Assembly (NCBI RefSeq): GCF_017741815.1 | Contig: NZ_JAGHMF010000003.1 | Location: 62,001-126,000, forward strand | DNA: 64,000 nucleotides | Direction of reading: 5' to 3' | Source of the DNA: Rhizobium sp. 16-488-2b | GTDB lineage: Bacteria; Pseudomonadota; Alphaproteobacteria; Rhizobiales; Rhizobiaceae | Part shown: positions 27,189 through 35,445 of the stretch, one piece after another | Position numbering within the stretch: position 1 is the first letter of the stretch | How the letters are laid out: every line of letters begins with the position of its first letter | Notes under the pieces: generated by a model | Told to the model about the DNA's origin: nothing | Seen by the model: the letters and a program-made list of their open reading frames with translations, nothing else | The model's database searches: none | Position numbers and translations under genes: made by a program

Positions 27189-28718
27189 TCAATCTCCCGG
27201 CGTCACAGGGGCATTGGCTGCATAAAACGCCTTCGCGTCGCGGGTGAACAAAGCGCCCTGATCACTGCGTGTGTAGAACATGTGCCCGCCCTGATAAACC
27301 TTCAGCCCAACCCGGTTGGCGGCTAGCGAAGCCGGCAGATGGTCGACGACATAGCGGCTGACGCCATAGGGCGTGACGAGATCGCTATAGCCATGCGCGA
27401 TCAGCAGTCGGAAGCTTGGAACGGCGGCGAGGAACTGCCTGATGTCACCGGTCACACTTGCCTGCAGGCGCGAACCGCCACCCCGGCGGCCCCATTCCCA
27501 CTGACGGTTTATGTCGCTGTCGAGCAGCGAGTATGTCATCTCCGTCTTGAAACCGAGCTCGTTGCGGGCGTAGTCGGCAAAAGCCCCGCCATAAGCACGG
27601 GTGAAGCCGTCAAGAATGGCATCGTCTCCACGCGCGTCGGCTGTCTCGGGAAACGCATCGGGCGTGGTAAAGGCCGCGTCATAAGGGCTCGCGACCAGCC
27701 CGTCGCTCTTGCCGATCTCCTTGGCAAAGGCGTTGCCGAGAAAGCCACGATTCTTCTCGACGACATCCGCGGGGATCCCGGTCATGTCAGCCAGCTTGGA
27801 ATAGAACGCCTTTGCCGCATCGCCCGTGGGCGCCGCGCCTGCCAGCGTCGTCAGATAGTCGCCAAGCGCGAACCGCTCGGCCTCGCGCTGTTTCGTCTCG
27901 TCGAATGCCTTTCGCCGATCCATCTGAGCTGCCGCCAACGACGGCAGTTCCAGCGCCGCGCCGAGCGCGAACTCGTCGGCGCCGAACATCAACTGTCCCT
28001 CAAGGAGCGGCGACAGCATGACCGCACCCGAGATGATGATGCCTTGCGTATCCTTGAGCGCGCTCGCCACCTTCGCCGCTCGGAAGCCACCATAGCTCTC
28101 GCCGAGTAGATATTTCGGCGAAGACGCCCGGTTGTTGTGCGTGACGTAGAGCGCGATCGCCTTGGCCACGCTCTCGGCGTCGGCATTCACATTGTAGTAT
28201 TTCGTGGCATCATCGGGCTTCACCGTCCGGCTCCAGCCGGTACCAACAGGGTCGATCAGCATGAGGTCGGTGAAGTCGAGCCAGCTGTTCGGGTTGTCGA
28301 CCAGCCTGGCTTCCGCGCCGTCATCGCCCTTCGGTCCGAAGTCGACGATGCGCGGCCCGACGAGACCGAGATGCAGGAAGGCCGAGGCAGCGCCCGGGCC
28401 ACCGTTGAAGGCGAAGGTCAGCGGCCGGTTGGCCCCGCCATCCTTCGTGACGTAAGCGGTGTAAAAGATAGCCGCCGTCTGAGCGCCATCCTGGCCGAAC
28501 ATGTCGAGCGTTCCGGCCGTCGCGGTATAGGCGAGCTTGCGGCCATCGAGAGTGATCTCATGCTCGGTGACGGAATCCGCCGGTAGCAGCTTCAGCACGC
28601 CCTCGCGCGATCCGGCGGATGGCCGCGCGGCGTCTTGGGCATAGGTCAGGGATGGGCCGAGTGCGGCGGTGAGCCCGGTAGCCAGGATGGTGGCCAGGAC
28701 AATGGATCGAAAGCGCAC
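27189..28718 (-). CDS. S10-family serine carboxypeptidase-like exported protein
   Basis: This 509-residue protein has a signal peptide (about 1-27, ending in LTYA) and the S10 peptidase layout. The oxyanion segment FNGGPGA is at 104-110, the nucleophile Ser208 is in GESYGG at 206-211, and a late Asp and His are in AHGYSDLVTPYG and YQGGHMFY. Such peptidases remove C-terminal residues at acidic pH, so a periplasmic role is likely. It lies 90 bases downstream of otsB's start on the same strand but with no obvious shared function. Substrates unknown. Confidence 0.88.
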   Translation of the reverse strand: MRFRSIVLATILATGLTAALGPSLTYAQDAARPSAGSREGVLKLLPADSVTEHEITLDGRKLAYTATAGTLDMFGQDGAQTAAIFYTAYVTKDGGANRPLTFAFNGGPGAASAFLHLGLVGPRIVDFGPKGDDGAEARLVDNPNSWLDFTDLMLIDPVGTGWSRTVKPDDATKYYNVNADAESVAKAIALYVTHNNRASSPKYLLGESYGGFRAAKVASALKDTQGIIISGAVMLSPLLEGQLMFGADEFALGAALELPSLAAAQMDRRKAFDETKQREAERFALGDYLTTLAGAAPTGDAAKAFYSKLADMTGIPADVVEKNRGFLGNAFAKEIGKSDGLVASPYDAAFTTPDAFPETADARGDDAILDGFTRAYGGAFADYARNELGFKTEMTYSLLDSDINRQWEWGRRGGGSRLQASVTGDIRQFLAAVPSFRLLIAHGYSDLVTPYGVSRYVVDHLPASLAANRVGLKVYQGGHMFYTRSDQGALFTRDAKAFYAANAPVTPGD

Positions 28719-28800
28719 GATTGTTCCTCCGCGAATGCCATCTTTGCCCGGAGCCTAGCATCGGCGCAACTGCAGAGGGCATCAACAGATGGTGAAGGCC

Positions 28801-30096
28801 TTAATCAGCGGTTTTTTCGACCGTCCGCGCATTCACATGCATCGCCCGCCCGGCATTCCAGCCGTTGATGGCGGCCCCCGTTCCGAGCGCCACGAACAGC
28901 ACCGCGCACCAGGCAAAGCTCCCCGTCCAACCACGGATGAGGCCGACGACGAGCGGCCCGATGGCGGCGAGCAGATAACCGACGCATTGCGCCATGCCGG
29001 AAAGATGCGCCGCCACATGCGGATCGCGCGAGCGCAGCACGATCGTGGTCATCGCCGCCGCGATCAACCCGCCCTGGCCGATTCCCTGAAGCACCGCCCA
29101 GAGCCAGACCGTCGAAAGCGGCGCGAAGAGCAGCCCCAGCAGCGCGACCACGGCAATGCCGCAAAGCGCCGCGTTGATCACCCGCTGGTCCTTGCCGCGC
29201 ACCGCGATCTGCGGCGCGACCAAGCAGGACGCCGCCTGCACCATCACCGACACGGAAACGATCGCGCCGGCCGTGACGCCATCCATGCCGCGCTCGCGCA
29301 GGATCGGCACCAGCCAGCCGAAGACGCAGTAGGCAAGTGCCGACTGCAGCCCCATGAACAGCGTCACCTGCCATGCAAGCCTGTCCCGCCATAGCCCCTC
29401 GACGGAGAAACCGCTGCGCTTGACCTGCGCTTTCGTCGACAGCACCTGCGGCAGCCAGATCAGGCCGACCACGAGCGCGGGCAGCGCCCAGATCGCCAGT
29501 GCCGCCGCCATCGAGCCGCCGAAGGCGCGCTCCAGCGGCAGCGTAAATCCGGCAGCGCCGGCCGCGCCCGCGCAGAGCGCCATCGTGTAGAAACCCGTCA
29601 TCAGCGCCGCACGATCGGCAAAATCGCGCTTCACCAGACCGGGCAGCAGAACATTGCCAACGGCGATGCAGGCGCCGGCCAGCGCCGAGCCGATGAACAG
29701 AAGCGGTATGGAGGAGAGGCCGCGCAGCGCCGTTCCGAGCGCCAGTAGCAACAGCACGCCAAGCAGCGTCCGCTCGGCGCCGATACGCTGCGCGAGCTTC
29801 GGCGCCAGCGGCGAGAAGGCGCCGAGGCAGACGACCGGCAATGTCGTGAGCAGACTGGTGCCCAGCGCCGACAGGCCAAGCTCGCGGCGGATTTCGGGCA
29901 GCAGCGTCGAGGCGCTGGAAAACAGCGGTCGCAGATTGAACGCGATCAACACCAGGCTGGCACCGAGCACGAACCGTCCCGTCGCGCTCGTTCCGATCGG
30001 CGGCTGCGGTTGTGGCACGCTGTCTGCTTCCGCATCGATCAGCTGCTCCTCGGCGTGATCGTAGAGGTGGGCGGCGTCTTGCAAAGGCGTAGTCAT
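28801..30096 (-). CDS. MFS transporter, CynX/NimT-like
   Basis: This 431-residue major-facilitator protein has about twelve hydrophobic spans and resembles the CynX/NimT/YeaN branch (FNLRPLFSSASTLLPEIRRE near the first span, and GIGQGGLIAAAMTTIVLRS). It begins at the ATG overlapping the stop of the upstream GntR-family gene (ATGA), so the two are translationally coupled. The family includes cyanate and nitroimidazole exporters, but the substrate here is unknown. A hydrophilic N-terminal tail of about 40 residues precedes the first span. Confidence 0.85.
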   Translation of the reverse strand: MTTPLQDAAHLYDHAEEQLIDAEADSVPQPQPPIGTSATGRFVLGASLVLIAFNLRPLFSSASTLLPEIRRELGLSALGTSLLTTLPVVCLGAFSPLAPKLAQRIGAERTLLGVLLLLALGTALRGLSSIPLLFIGSALAGACIAVGNVLLPGLVKRDFADRAALMTGFYTMALCAGAAGAAGFTLPLERAFGGSMAAALAIWALPALVVGLIWLPQVLSTKAQVKRSGFSVEGLWRDRLAWQVTLFMGLQSALAYCVFGWLVPILRERGMDGVTAGAIVSVSVMVQAASCLVAPQIAVRGKDQRVINAALCGIAVVALLGLLFAPLSTVWLWAVLQGIGQGGLIAAAMTTIVLRSRDPHVAAHLSGMAQCVGYLLAAIGPLVVGLIRGWTGSFAWCAVLFVALGTGAAINGWNAGRAMHVNARTVEKTAD

Positions 30097-30770
30097 GAAA
30101 GGATCATCCGGTCGAGAGCTGTAATTACAGGAGCCATGAAGGCGCGCACCGCCGCATCCGCTTTTTCGGCGTTGCCGGTAGCAATCGCGTCGATGATGGC
30201 GGCGTGGGCTTGCATGTCGGGCTCGGGAATGTCCTCGCCCAGGGTCGCCTCGATGGTCTCGGCGATCGAGGCGGAAAAGAAGTCGTAGATCTCGATCATC
30301 GCGCGGTTTTGCGAAGCTGCGATCACCGCCTTGTGGAAGGCGAGGTCGCGCTCGATGAAGGCTATCTTGTCGCCGCCCTCGAAATTGCCGCGGCTTTCAA
30401 GCAGCTTGCGCAGCGTCGTGATTGTCTGCGGCGTGTGGCGGAGCGCCGCCAGTCTGGCTGCCTCGACATCGAGCGCGCATCGCGCCTCGAAAAGATCGCG
30501 GAGCCCGGCGCGCCGCGCCATCGTCAGCGGCAATGCGGTATCGGTGGTCGAAAGCACATAGGTACCTGACCCCTGCCGTGTCTCAAGCAGGCCTTGCGAG
30601 ACAAGCACCCGCACGGCCTCGCGCACCGTGCCGCGGCTGACACAGAGCATGACGGAGAGGGCGGCCTCGTTGGGCAGCTTGTCACCGACGGCCCAGCGCT
30701 TGGAAAGGATCTCGGTACGGATCGCCTCTGTCGCGGTTTCCGCGAGATTGGTTTTCGAAAGCGGCTGCAT
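30093..30770 (-). CDS. FadR-subfamily GntR transcriptional regulator
   Basis: This 225-residue regulator has an N-terminal GntR winged helix (LPNEAALSVMLCVSRGTVRE) and a C-terminal FCD ligand-binding domain with the metal-type residues spread over FIERDLAFHKAVIAAS and HAAIIDAIATGN. It is the first gene of a two-gene unit with the MFS transporter, overlapping it by four bases. A 21-base near-perfect palindrome 11 bases upstream of the start codon is a likely autoregulatory operator. The natural effector is unknown; the transporter substrate is a good guess. Confidence 0.9.
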   Translation of the reverse strand: MQPLSKTNLAETATEAIRTEILSKRWAVGDKLPNEAALSVMLCVSRGTVREAVRVLVSQGLLETRQGSGTYVLSTTDTALPLTMARRAGLRDLFEARCALDVEAARLAALRHTPQTITTLRKLLESRGNFEGGDKIAFIERDLAFHKAVIAASQNRAMIEIYDFFSASIAETIEATLGEDIPEPDMQAHAAIIDAIATGNAEKADAAVRAFMAPVITALDRMILS

Positions 30771-30780
30771 TGGCGCCTCA

Positions 30781-30801
30781 TAAAGTCATCTGATGATTTT
30801 A
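30781..30801. promoter_or_regulatory. Palindromic operator upstream of the GntR-family gene
   Basis: The sequence TAAAGTCATCTGATGATTTT plus a final A is a 21-base palindrome with a single mismatched pair (TAAA-TCATC-T-GATGA-TTTA). It lies 11 bases before the GntR start codon. FadR-subfamily regulators usually bind short palindromes in their own promoters, so autoregulation of the regulator-MFS pair is likely. Confidence 0.6.
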
Positions 30802-30849
30802 TCAATAGCGATGGAATTGCCTTTGGTCAATTAGCGACCTGAAACGGAA

Positions 30850-30873
30850 AAAGGGCCGCGCTAGCGACCCTTT
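30850..30873 (-). terminator. Minus-strand terminator after the 23-aa micro-ORF
   Basis: On the minus strand AAAGGGTCGC pairs with GCGGCCCTTT around a TAGC loop (10 bp with one G-U pair), followed by TTTTTCC. The G-U pair becomes a C-A mismatch on the plus strand, and the U-run is on the minus side, so the signal is directional. It closes a transcript that would carry the micro-ORF at 30934-31005. Confidence 0.75.
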
Positions 30874-30933
30874 CCATGAGTTCTGGCCTGTAAAACCGGC
30901 CGGACCGCTATGGCGATCCCAGGAAGGCGGGTT

Positions 30934-31005
30934 TCAGAGCGAGGGCTGCCTCGCCTTCATCACCACTTCCAAGCCCGTTACGAGGTCCGAAATCTCATTA
31001 GACAT
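30934..31005 (-). CDS. Micro-ORF of 23 residues with extended ribosome site
   Basis: A 23-codon frame reads MSNEISDLVTGLEVV then MKARQPSL. Upstream lies GAAAGGAAGGTGATCCA, which matches nearly the whole complement of the 16S rRNA 3' end (AAAGGAGGTGATCC) with one extra A. A directional terminator lies 60 bases after the stop. The peptide is mildly amphipathic with no membrane span. I do not recognise it. It could be a small functional peptide, a leader peptide, or the translated part of a small RNA. The ribosome site and terminator are the main support. Confidence 0.45.
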   Translation of the reverse strand: MSNEISDLVTGLEVVMKARQPSL

Positions 31006-31227
31006 TGGATCACCTTCCTTTCGTTCTGTTTCCGATAGAAGAAAGGTAAGAGCATTTCAGTGGGATGCAAGGCCTAATTTGGTGGTAATGGAGATTGCAA
31101 CCAAGGGATGATATTGCTTGCGGCGTGAGTGGCAAAGCAGCGTCCGCCGCGCCAGCCGGCGGAATCGGGGAAGATGGGCAACCTCGACCGCGGCGATCGG
31201 CCTCGCCCTCTCACAAGGAGGTGAGCT

Positions 31228-31314
31228 ATGTGGTTTCCACTTAGCTTCACGTTTAGGGTAAGAAAAACCCGGACCAGCTGGCTGCTTGAGGTCCGGGTTA
31301 GCTTCAAAGCCTAA
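31228..31314 (+). CDS. Micro-ORF of 28 residues inside a structured RNA
   Basis: A 28-codon frame reads MWFPLSFTFRVRKTRTSW then LLEVRVSFKA. It is preceded by AAGGAGGTGAGCT, a ten-base match to the anti-Shine-Dalgarno sequence, set in the loop of a small CTCAC/GTGAG hairpin. The coding region folds on itself: an inner perfect 10-bp stem (31266-31275 with 31290-31299) lies within an outer stem (31235-31247 with 31313-31324). The peptide is basic and rich in aromatic and beta-branched residues. I do not recognise it; a toxin-like, leader or structural-RNA role are all possible. Confidence 0.4.
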   Translation: MWFPLSFTFRVRKTRTSWLLEVRVSFKA

Positions 31315-31348
31315 GCAAGTGGAAGGCAGGCACCAACCTGCCTTCCAC
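31235..31348 (+). other. Mutually exclusive RNA stems around the 28-aa micro-ORF
   Basis: TTCCACTTAGCTT (31235-31247) can pair with AAGCAAGTGGAA (31313-31324), enclosing a perfect inner stem AACCCGGACC/GGTCCGGGTT. GTGGAAGGCAGG (31319-31330) can instead pair perfectly over 12 bp with CCTGCCTTCCAC (31337-31348). The GTGGAA segment is shared, so the two folds compete. No U-run follows, so it is not a standard terminator. Confidence 0.55.
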
Positions 31349-31618
31349 TCCTTGAATATAAGCCATACCTCGACTTTCATCAAGACATCGCGCGCAATGC
31401 TGGTGGTCCGCACCCGGTTCGCGCGGGCCGTCCACAACCCCATTCACAAAACAAAATGCTGCATCGCGGAAGTTGATCGCCGTCAATGTCAGAAAAACGT
31501 CATGTTCGGCTTGCAAGCCACATGCTTGTTTAGTTCTTATTAACCATCGGATTCGACAATCGTCGATGCGTTTCAGCATTGTCCCGCCACGATCAGGGCG
31601 GGTTGCGGAGTGAATAGC

Positions 31619-32428
31619 ATGTGTCGCTGGGCAGCCTATCGCGGAGAACCCCTCTATTTGGAGGAGCTTGTCTCGTCGCCTGCGCACTCCCTGATCGAGC
31701 AATCCCACTGCGCCACCCGCGCCAAGACGGCGACCAATGGCGATGGTTTCGGCATCGCGTGGTACGGCGATCACCCCGAGCCTGGCCGCTATCGCGACAC
31801 GCTGCCGGCGTGGTCGGATTGCAACCTGAAAAGCATTGCGCGGCAGATCCGCTCGCCGCTGTTTCTCGCCCATGTCCGCGCCGCGACTGGCGGCGGCACG
31901 CGGCGTGACAACTGCCATCCCTTCGTTTTCGCCAACTGGTCCTTCATGCACAACGGCCAGATAGCGGGCTTCGAGCGCCTGCGCCGGTCGATGGAGGCGA
32001 TGCTCGACGACGACCTTTTCAATGCGCGCGGCGGTACAACCGATTCCGAGCTGATGTTCCTGCTCGCGCTCCAGTTCGGCCTGCGCCAGACGCCGATCGC
32101 CGCCATGTCGGAAATGATCCGCTTCGTCGAGGGCCTGTCGGAAAACATTCTCGGCTCCGCGCTCGTGCGCTACACGGCCGCCTTCTCCGATGGCAATGCG
32201 CTCTATGCCATCCGCTACGCCACCGATCGCAAGGCGCCGACGCTCTATGCGTCTCCTGTCGGCAAAGGCTATTGCCTCGTGTCCGAGCCGCTCAACGACG
32301 ATGTCGATGCCTGGGCGGAAATTCCGGATGGCAGCGCCGTCACGCTGACCGATAACGGCCTCGACGTCACCCCGTTCCAACCGGTCGCAACGCCTGCCAA
32401 ATCCGCTCCCGTCGCTATCCCCGCCTGA
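31619..32428 (+). CDS. Class II glutamine amidotransferase
   Basis: This 269-residue N-terminal-nucleophile amidotransferase resembles the YafJ/EgtC group. After Met removal Cys2 (MCRWAAYRGEP) is the catalytic nucleophile. Supporting motifs are NGDGFGIAWYG at 40-50, HVRAAT at 85-90 and HNGQI at 111-115, all parts of the glutaminase site. The ATG at 31619 is chosen because it places Cys directly after Met. No synthetase partner is adjacent, so the acceptor of the ammonia is unknown. Its 3' end overlaps the convergent coaBC end by 14 bases. Confidence 0.88.
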   Translation: MCRWAAYRGEPLYLEELVSSPAHSLIEQSHCATRAKTATNGDGFGIAWYGDHPEPGRYRDTLPAWSDCNLKSIARQIRSPLFLAHVRAATGGGTRRDNCHPFVFANWSFMHNGQIAGFERLRRSMEAMLDDDLFNARGGTTDSELMFLLALQFGLRQTPIAAMSEMIRFVEGLSENILGSALVRYTAAFSDGNALYAIRYATDRKAPTLYASPVGKGYCLVSEPLNDDVDAWAEIPDGSAVTLTDNGLDVTPFQPVATPAKSAPVAIPA

Positions 32429-33626
32429 GCCGTTCGGCGATCAGTTCCGCAAGCTTCGTCGCGACATCCTCCTTGGCCATGTCGGGCCATTGATCGATGC
32501 CATCGCGCGTGACGATCTTCACGCGGTTGCGCACGCCACCCATGATGCCGGTTGCCGGTGAGACGTCGTTGGCGACGATCATGTCGGCGCCCTTGCGCTC
32601 CAGCTTGGCTTTCGCGTTGCTGTCGACATCCTGCGTCTCGGCGGCGAAGCCGACCACGAGCTTCGGCCGCAGCGTGTGATGCCCGATCGTCTTCAGGATG
32701 TCGGGGTTTTCGGTGAGCGCCAGCGTCGGAATGGACTCTCCAGGATGCTTCTTGATCTTCTGGTCCGAAGCGGATGCCACGCGCCAGTCGGCGACGGCCG
32801 CGACCATCACCGCGATATCGGCGGGCAGCGCGGTCAACACCGCGTCGCGCATATCCTCGGCGCGCTCGACATGGATGGTCTTCACACCGGCGGGATCGGC
32901 GATCGTCACCGGGCCTGAGACCAAGGTCACATCCGCGCCAAGCCGGGCCAGCGCCGAAGCGATCGCGTGGCCCTGCCGGCCGGATGAGCGGTTGGCGATA
33001 TAGCGCACCGGATCGATCGGCTCGTGCGTCGGTCCGGATGTGACGATCGCCTTGCGCCCGGCAAGCGGCTTCGGGCTGGTGTCGAGCAGTCGCTCCGCCG
33101 CGGCGACGATGTCGAGAGGTTCGGCCATGCGGCCAACGCCCGCCTCGCGGCTTTCCGCCATCTCGCCGGCCATTGGCCCGATGAAATGGACGCCATCGCC
33201 GTGAAGCGTTGCGACATTCCGTTTGGTCGCGGCGTTGCTCCACATGTGCGGGTTCATCGCCGGCGCCAGAAGCACCGGCCGGTCGGTGGCGAGCAGCACC
33301 GTCGAGGCGAGATCGTCGGCCAGCCCGTTCGCCATCTTCGCCATCAGGTCGGCGGTCGCAGGCGCCACCAGCACGAGGTCGCAGTCGCGCGCCAGCCTGA
33401 TATGGCCGACATCCTGCTCGTCCTGCCGTGAAAACAGATCGGTGAACACGTGGTCGGCGGCCAGCGCCCCAACGGCAAGCGGTGTCACGAACTGCTGCGC
33501 GCCCGCTGTCATCACCGGCCGGACCGAGGCGCCGTGCTCGCGAAGGCGCCGGATCAGATCGAGGCTCTTATAGGCCGCGATGCCGCCGGAGATGATGAGG
33601 AGGATACGTTTGCCGCCGAGAACCAT
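32415..33626 (-). CDS. coaBC: Bifunctional phosphopantothenoylcysteine decarboxylase/phosphopantothenate-cysteine ligase
   Basis: This 403-residue fusion makes phosphopantetheine for coenzyme A. The N-terminal CoaC flavodomain has SGGIAAYKSLDL, the catalytic His75 in VGHIRLAR, and the PAMNPHMW motif at 122-129. The CoaB ligase domain starts near 186 with VTSGPTHEPIDPVRYIANRS. It ends near the C-terminus with FAAETQDVD and the Lys-rich loop KLERKGADMIVAND. In rhizobial relatives it often lies between ubiB and dut; here it is separated from both by accessory DNA. Confidence 0.95.
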   Translation of the reverse strand: MVLGGKRILLIISGGIAAYKSLDLIRRLREHGASVRPVMTAGAQQFVTPLAVGALAADHVFTDLFSRQDEQDVGHIRLARDCDLVLVAPATADLMAKMANGLADDLASTVLLATDRPVLLAPAMNPHMWSNAATKRNVATLHGDGVHFIGPMAGEMAESREAGVGRMAEPLDIVAAAERLLDTSPKPLAGRKAIVTSGPTHEPIDPVRYIANRSSGRQGHAIASALARLGADVTLVSGPVTIADPAGVKTIHVERAEDMRDAVLTALPADIAVMVAAVADWRVASASDQKIKKHPGESIPTLALTENPDILKTIGHHTLRPKLVVGFAAETQDVDSNAKAKLERKGADMIVANDVSPATGIMGGVRNRVKIVTRDGIDQWPDMAKEDVATKLAELIAERLRRG

Positions 33627-33727
33627 GCCGCTTGTCCAACGTGGAATTTACTCCGCAAACCCTAAGCCTTTGGCGGATAATAAGCAATCGGCGCCAGTGG
33701 TTCAGTCCCGGCAGTTCGTCCCACCTC

Positions 33728-34651
33728 TCACGCGTGCTGCTGTTGCCTGACATGGCTGAAGATCGCGATCGCCATGCCGACGCCCGCAAGCTGCAGCAAC
33801 GAGCCGCCGGCTTCGGCAAGCGTCGGAAGGCGCTGTTCGAAGACGAAGCCGAAGATCAGGCCGAACACGGTTTCGGCGACGATCAGCTGTGCGGCCAAGG
33901 CCAATGGCAGCCTCTTCGAGGCGATCATCCACAAAAGCGTGGCGAGCCACGCGCCGGCAAGCCCCATGATCAGCGACCATAAAAGGAAGCGCATGAGGTC
34001 GATGTCTGTATAGACGATAGGCGTGTTCAGCGATGTCAGCGGGATCAGCACAAGGCTGCCGAGCCCGGCACCGATGCCCTGCAGACCCGTCCATTGCAGG
34101 ATGTCGGGCGCGTCGGGCGATTGCATGGTGGCGGTGCTGGCCAGTCCGTAGACGACCCAGAGAACGAGCCCGATCGCCGCGGACGCGATGCCGTAGGCGA
34201 TCATCATCCTGTCGACCGTTGGCGTCGATGCGAAGACGGCGATGTTCACCCAGGCGATCCCGGCCGCGATCAGCATCAGCGGCAGTGCAAGCAGGCGCCA
34301 GGACACGGAACGGTCGCGGAAGTTGGCGATCATCGCCAGGATCACGGGCATGGTTCCGATCACCAGCGGCGGGATGGCAGCACCCGCAAACCGCACCGCA
34401 TAGGCGACGCTGATGAAATAGCCGACATAGCCGATACCGCCGAGCAGCAGCGCGGTGATCATCGGCCGGAGCTTGATGCCGCGCGGCCGGAAGCGCGGAT
34501 GAACCATCAGCACCACGCTGGTCAGCGCGAACAGGCCATATCGCGCCACGGTGAGATCGAGCGTCGTGAACGGCGCGATGGCGCGCGGCACGACAAAGGT
34601 CAGCCCCCACAGTGCGCAGGTGGCGATGCCGCAGAGAATGCCGAACAGCAT
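33728..34651 (-). CDS. DMT-family transporter
   Basis: This 307-residue protein has ten hydrophobic spans in two EamA-type halves, starting LFGILCGIATCALWGLTFVV, with a short hydrophilic C-terminal tail rich in Gln and His. The family exports or imports metabolites by secondary transport; no substrate can be inferred. It stands alone on the minus strand upstream of coaBC, 101 bases from it, and diverges from the DUF2946-like gene across a 301-base gap. Confidence 0.82.
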   Translation of the reverse strand: MLFGILCGIATCALWGLTFVVPRAIAPFTTLDLTVARYGLFALTSVVLMVHPRFRPRGIKLRPMITALLLGGIGYVGYFISVAYAVRFAGAAIPPLVIGTMPVILAMIANFRDRSVSWRLLALPLMLIAAGIAWVNIAVFASTPTVDRMMIAYGIASAAIGLVLWVVYGLASTATMQSPDAPDILQWTGLQGIGAGLGSLVLIPLTSLNTPIVYTDIDLMRFLLWSLIMGLAGAWLATLLWMIASKRLPLALAAQLIVAETVFGLIFGFVFEQRLPTLAEAGGSLLQLAGVGMAIAIFSHVRQQQHA

Positions 34652-34952
34652 GGAGGTCTCCGGAACGGATAGAGCCGCAGGAAATGGGAAGGAATCGGGG
34701 TAATCGAAGAGCTGGAAATGCCACTATGCCCGATATCGCACGGGTGCAAGCGTCCACCAACGACATGGCGCAGGCGGGAAGGGGACAGCCCGGGATTGCA
34801 AATCGTTCGAGAGCGGCTCCGATAGTGAGGTGGCCAAAGGTCGCATCCCCCGGCACCGATCGCCTAAGCTGATGAATAGATAGAAAGAATGCAGCCTTGG
34901 CGTCGCCGGCCGGCCGCGTGACATTGTCCGCGCGCTGTGGCATGCAGCGGAT
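34652..34952. other. Intergenic region without visible genes
   Basis: These 301 bases separate two divergent genes and should contain both promoters. I see no convincing -35/-10 pair, repeat or small coding frame with a ribosome site. I found no RirA- or Irr-type iron box here, although the downstream PepSY gene is of a class often controlled by iron. Confidence 0.5.
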
Positions 34953-35387
34953 ATGGGGATGATCAGGACAGTTTTGGGGGACAGGGTATCGGCAAGCGCC
35001 ATCACGCTGCTCGTCGCCCTCCTGCTGCTGATCCAGGGCCTGCTCTCAGGCCAGGCTCAGGGATCGATGGCGAGCTCCGCCATGGATCCCCTGCAGTCGA
35101 TCTGCTCGATGACAGGCGAAAGCGTCATCGACCACGTCGATCATGCCGAAAACACCAGCGGCGGCACATCGCATGATCGATCGCACGGCAAGGCCGCCGA
35201 TTGCCCCTGCTGCACGCTCTGTCGTCTCGCCGCCCACGCAATGCCGGCCATCCTCGGTGCGGACACTGCGATCCTCCACGTCGATGCCGTCGGCACGGCC
35301 GAGATCGTCTTCACCGCAGGCAACGCCATCACGCCCAGCCTGCGAGGCCTGATCGGCCAACCGCGCGCACCGCCACAAATCTCCTGA
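34953..35387 (+). CDS. Small Cys/His-rich DUF2946-like membrane-associated protein
   Basis: This 144-residue protein has one N-terminal hydrophobic span (SAITLLVALLLLIQGLLSG), then a His-rich stretch (DHVDHAENTSGGTSHDRSHG) and a Cys motif CPCCTLC. This layout resembles the DUF2946 family, often found beside metal-uptake genes. The start could be the ATG at 34959 rather than 34953, as neither has a strong ribosome site. It precedes a PepSY membrane gene with a stem-loop between them. A copper or iron-related role is suggested by residues and context only. Confidence 0.55.
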   Translation: MGMIRTVLGDRVSASAITLLVALLLLIQGLLSGQAQGSMASSAMDPLQSICSMTGESVIDHVDHAENTSGGTSHDRSHGKAADCPCCTLCRLAAHAMPAILGADTAILHVDAVGTAEIVFTAGNAITPSLRGLIGQPRAPPQIS

Positions 35388-35396
35388 CGTCCGATT

Positions 35397-35417
35397 GCCG
35401 GCACTCTCAGTGCCGGC
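35397..35417 (+). other. Intercistronic stem-loop before the PepSY gene
   Basis: GCCGGCACT (35397-35405) pairs perfectly with AGTGCCGGC (35409-35417) around CTC. There is no U-run. It lies between the DUF2946-like gene and the PepSY gene, 16 bases before the latter's ribosome site, and may stabilise the upstream message. Confidence 0.55.
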
Positions 35418-35445
35418 CCCAATCTTCATCATCAGGAGACATATC

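Larger units (their letters stand above)
30771..31618. other. 848-base gap holding an operator and two divergent micro-ORFs
   Basis: No conventional gene fits between the GntR-family gene and the glutamine amidotransferase. Visible content, left to right, is an operator palindrome (30781-30801), a minus-strand terminator (30850-30873), a 23-residue minus-strand micro-ORF (30934-31005), a 28-residue plus-strand micro-ORF (31228-31314) within nested RNA stems, and a perfect 12-bp hairpin (31319-31348). I see nothing clear from 31350 to 31618. Confidence 0.65.

Noticed and set aside
31304..32380. A 358-codon minus-strand frame opposite the glutamine amidotransferase
   Set aside because: The plus-strand gene has complete catalytic motifs; the opposite frame is the usual high-GC shadow and has no ribosome site.
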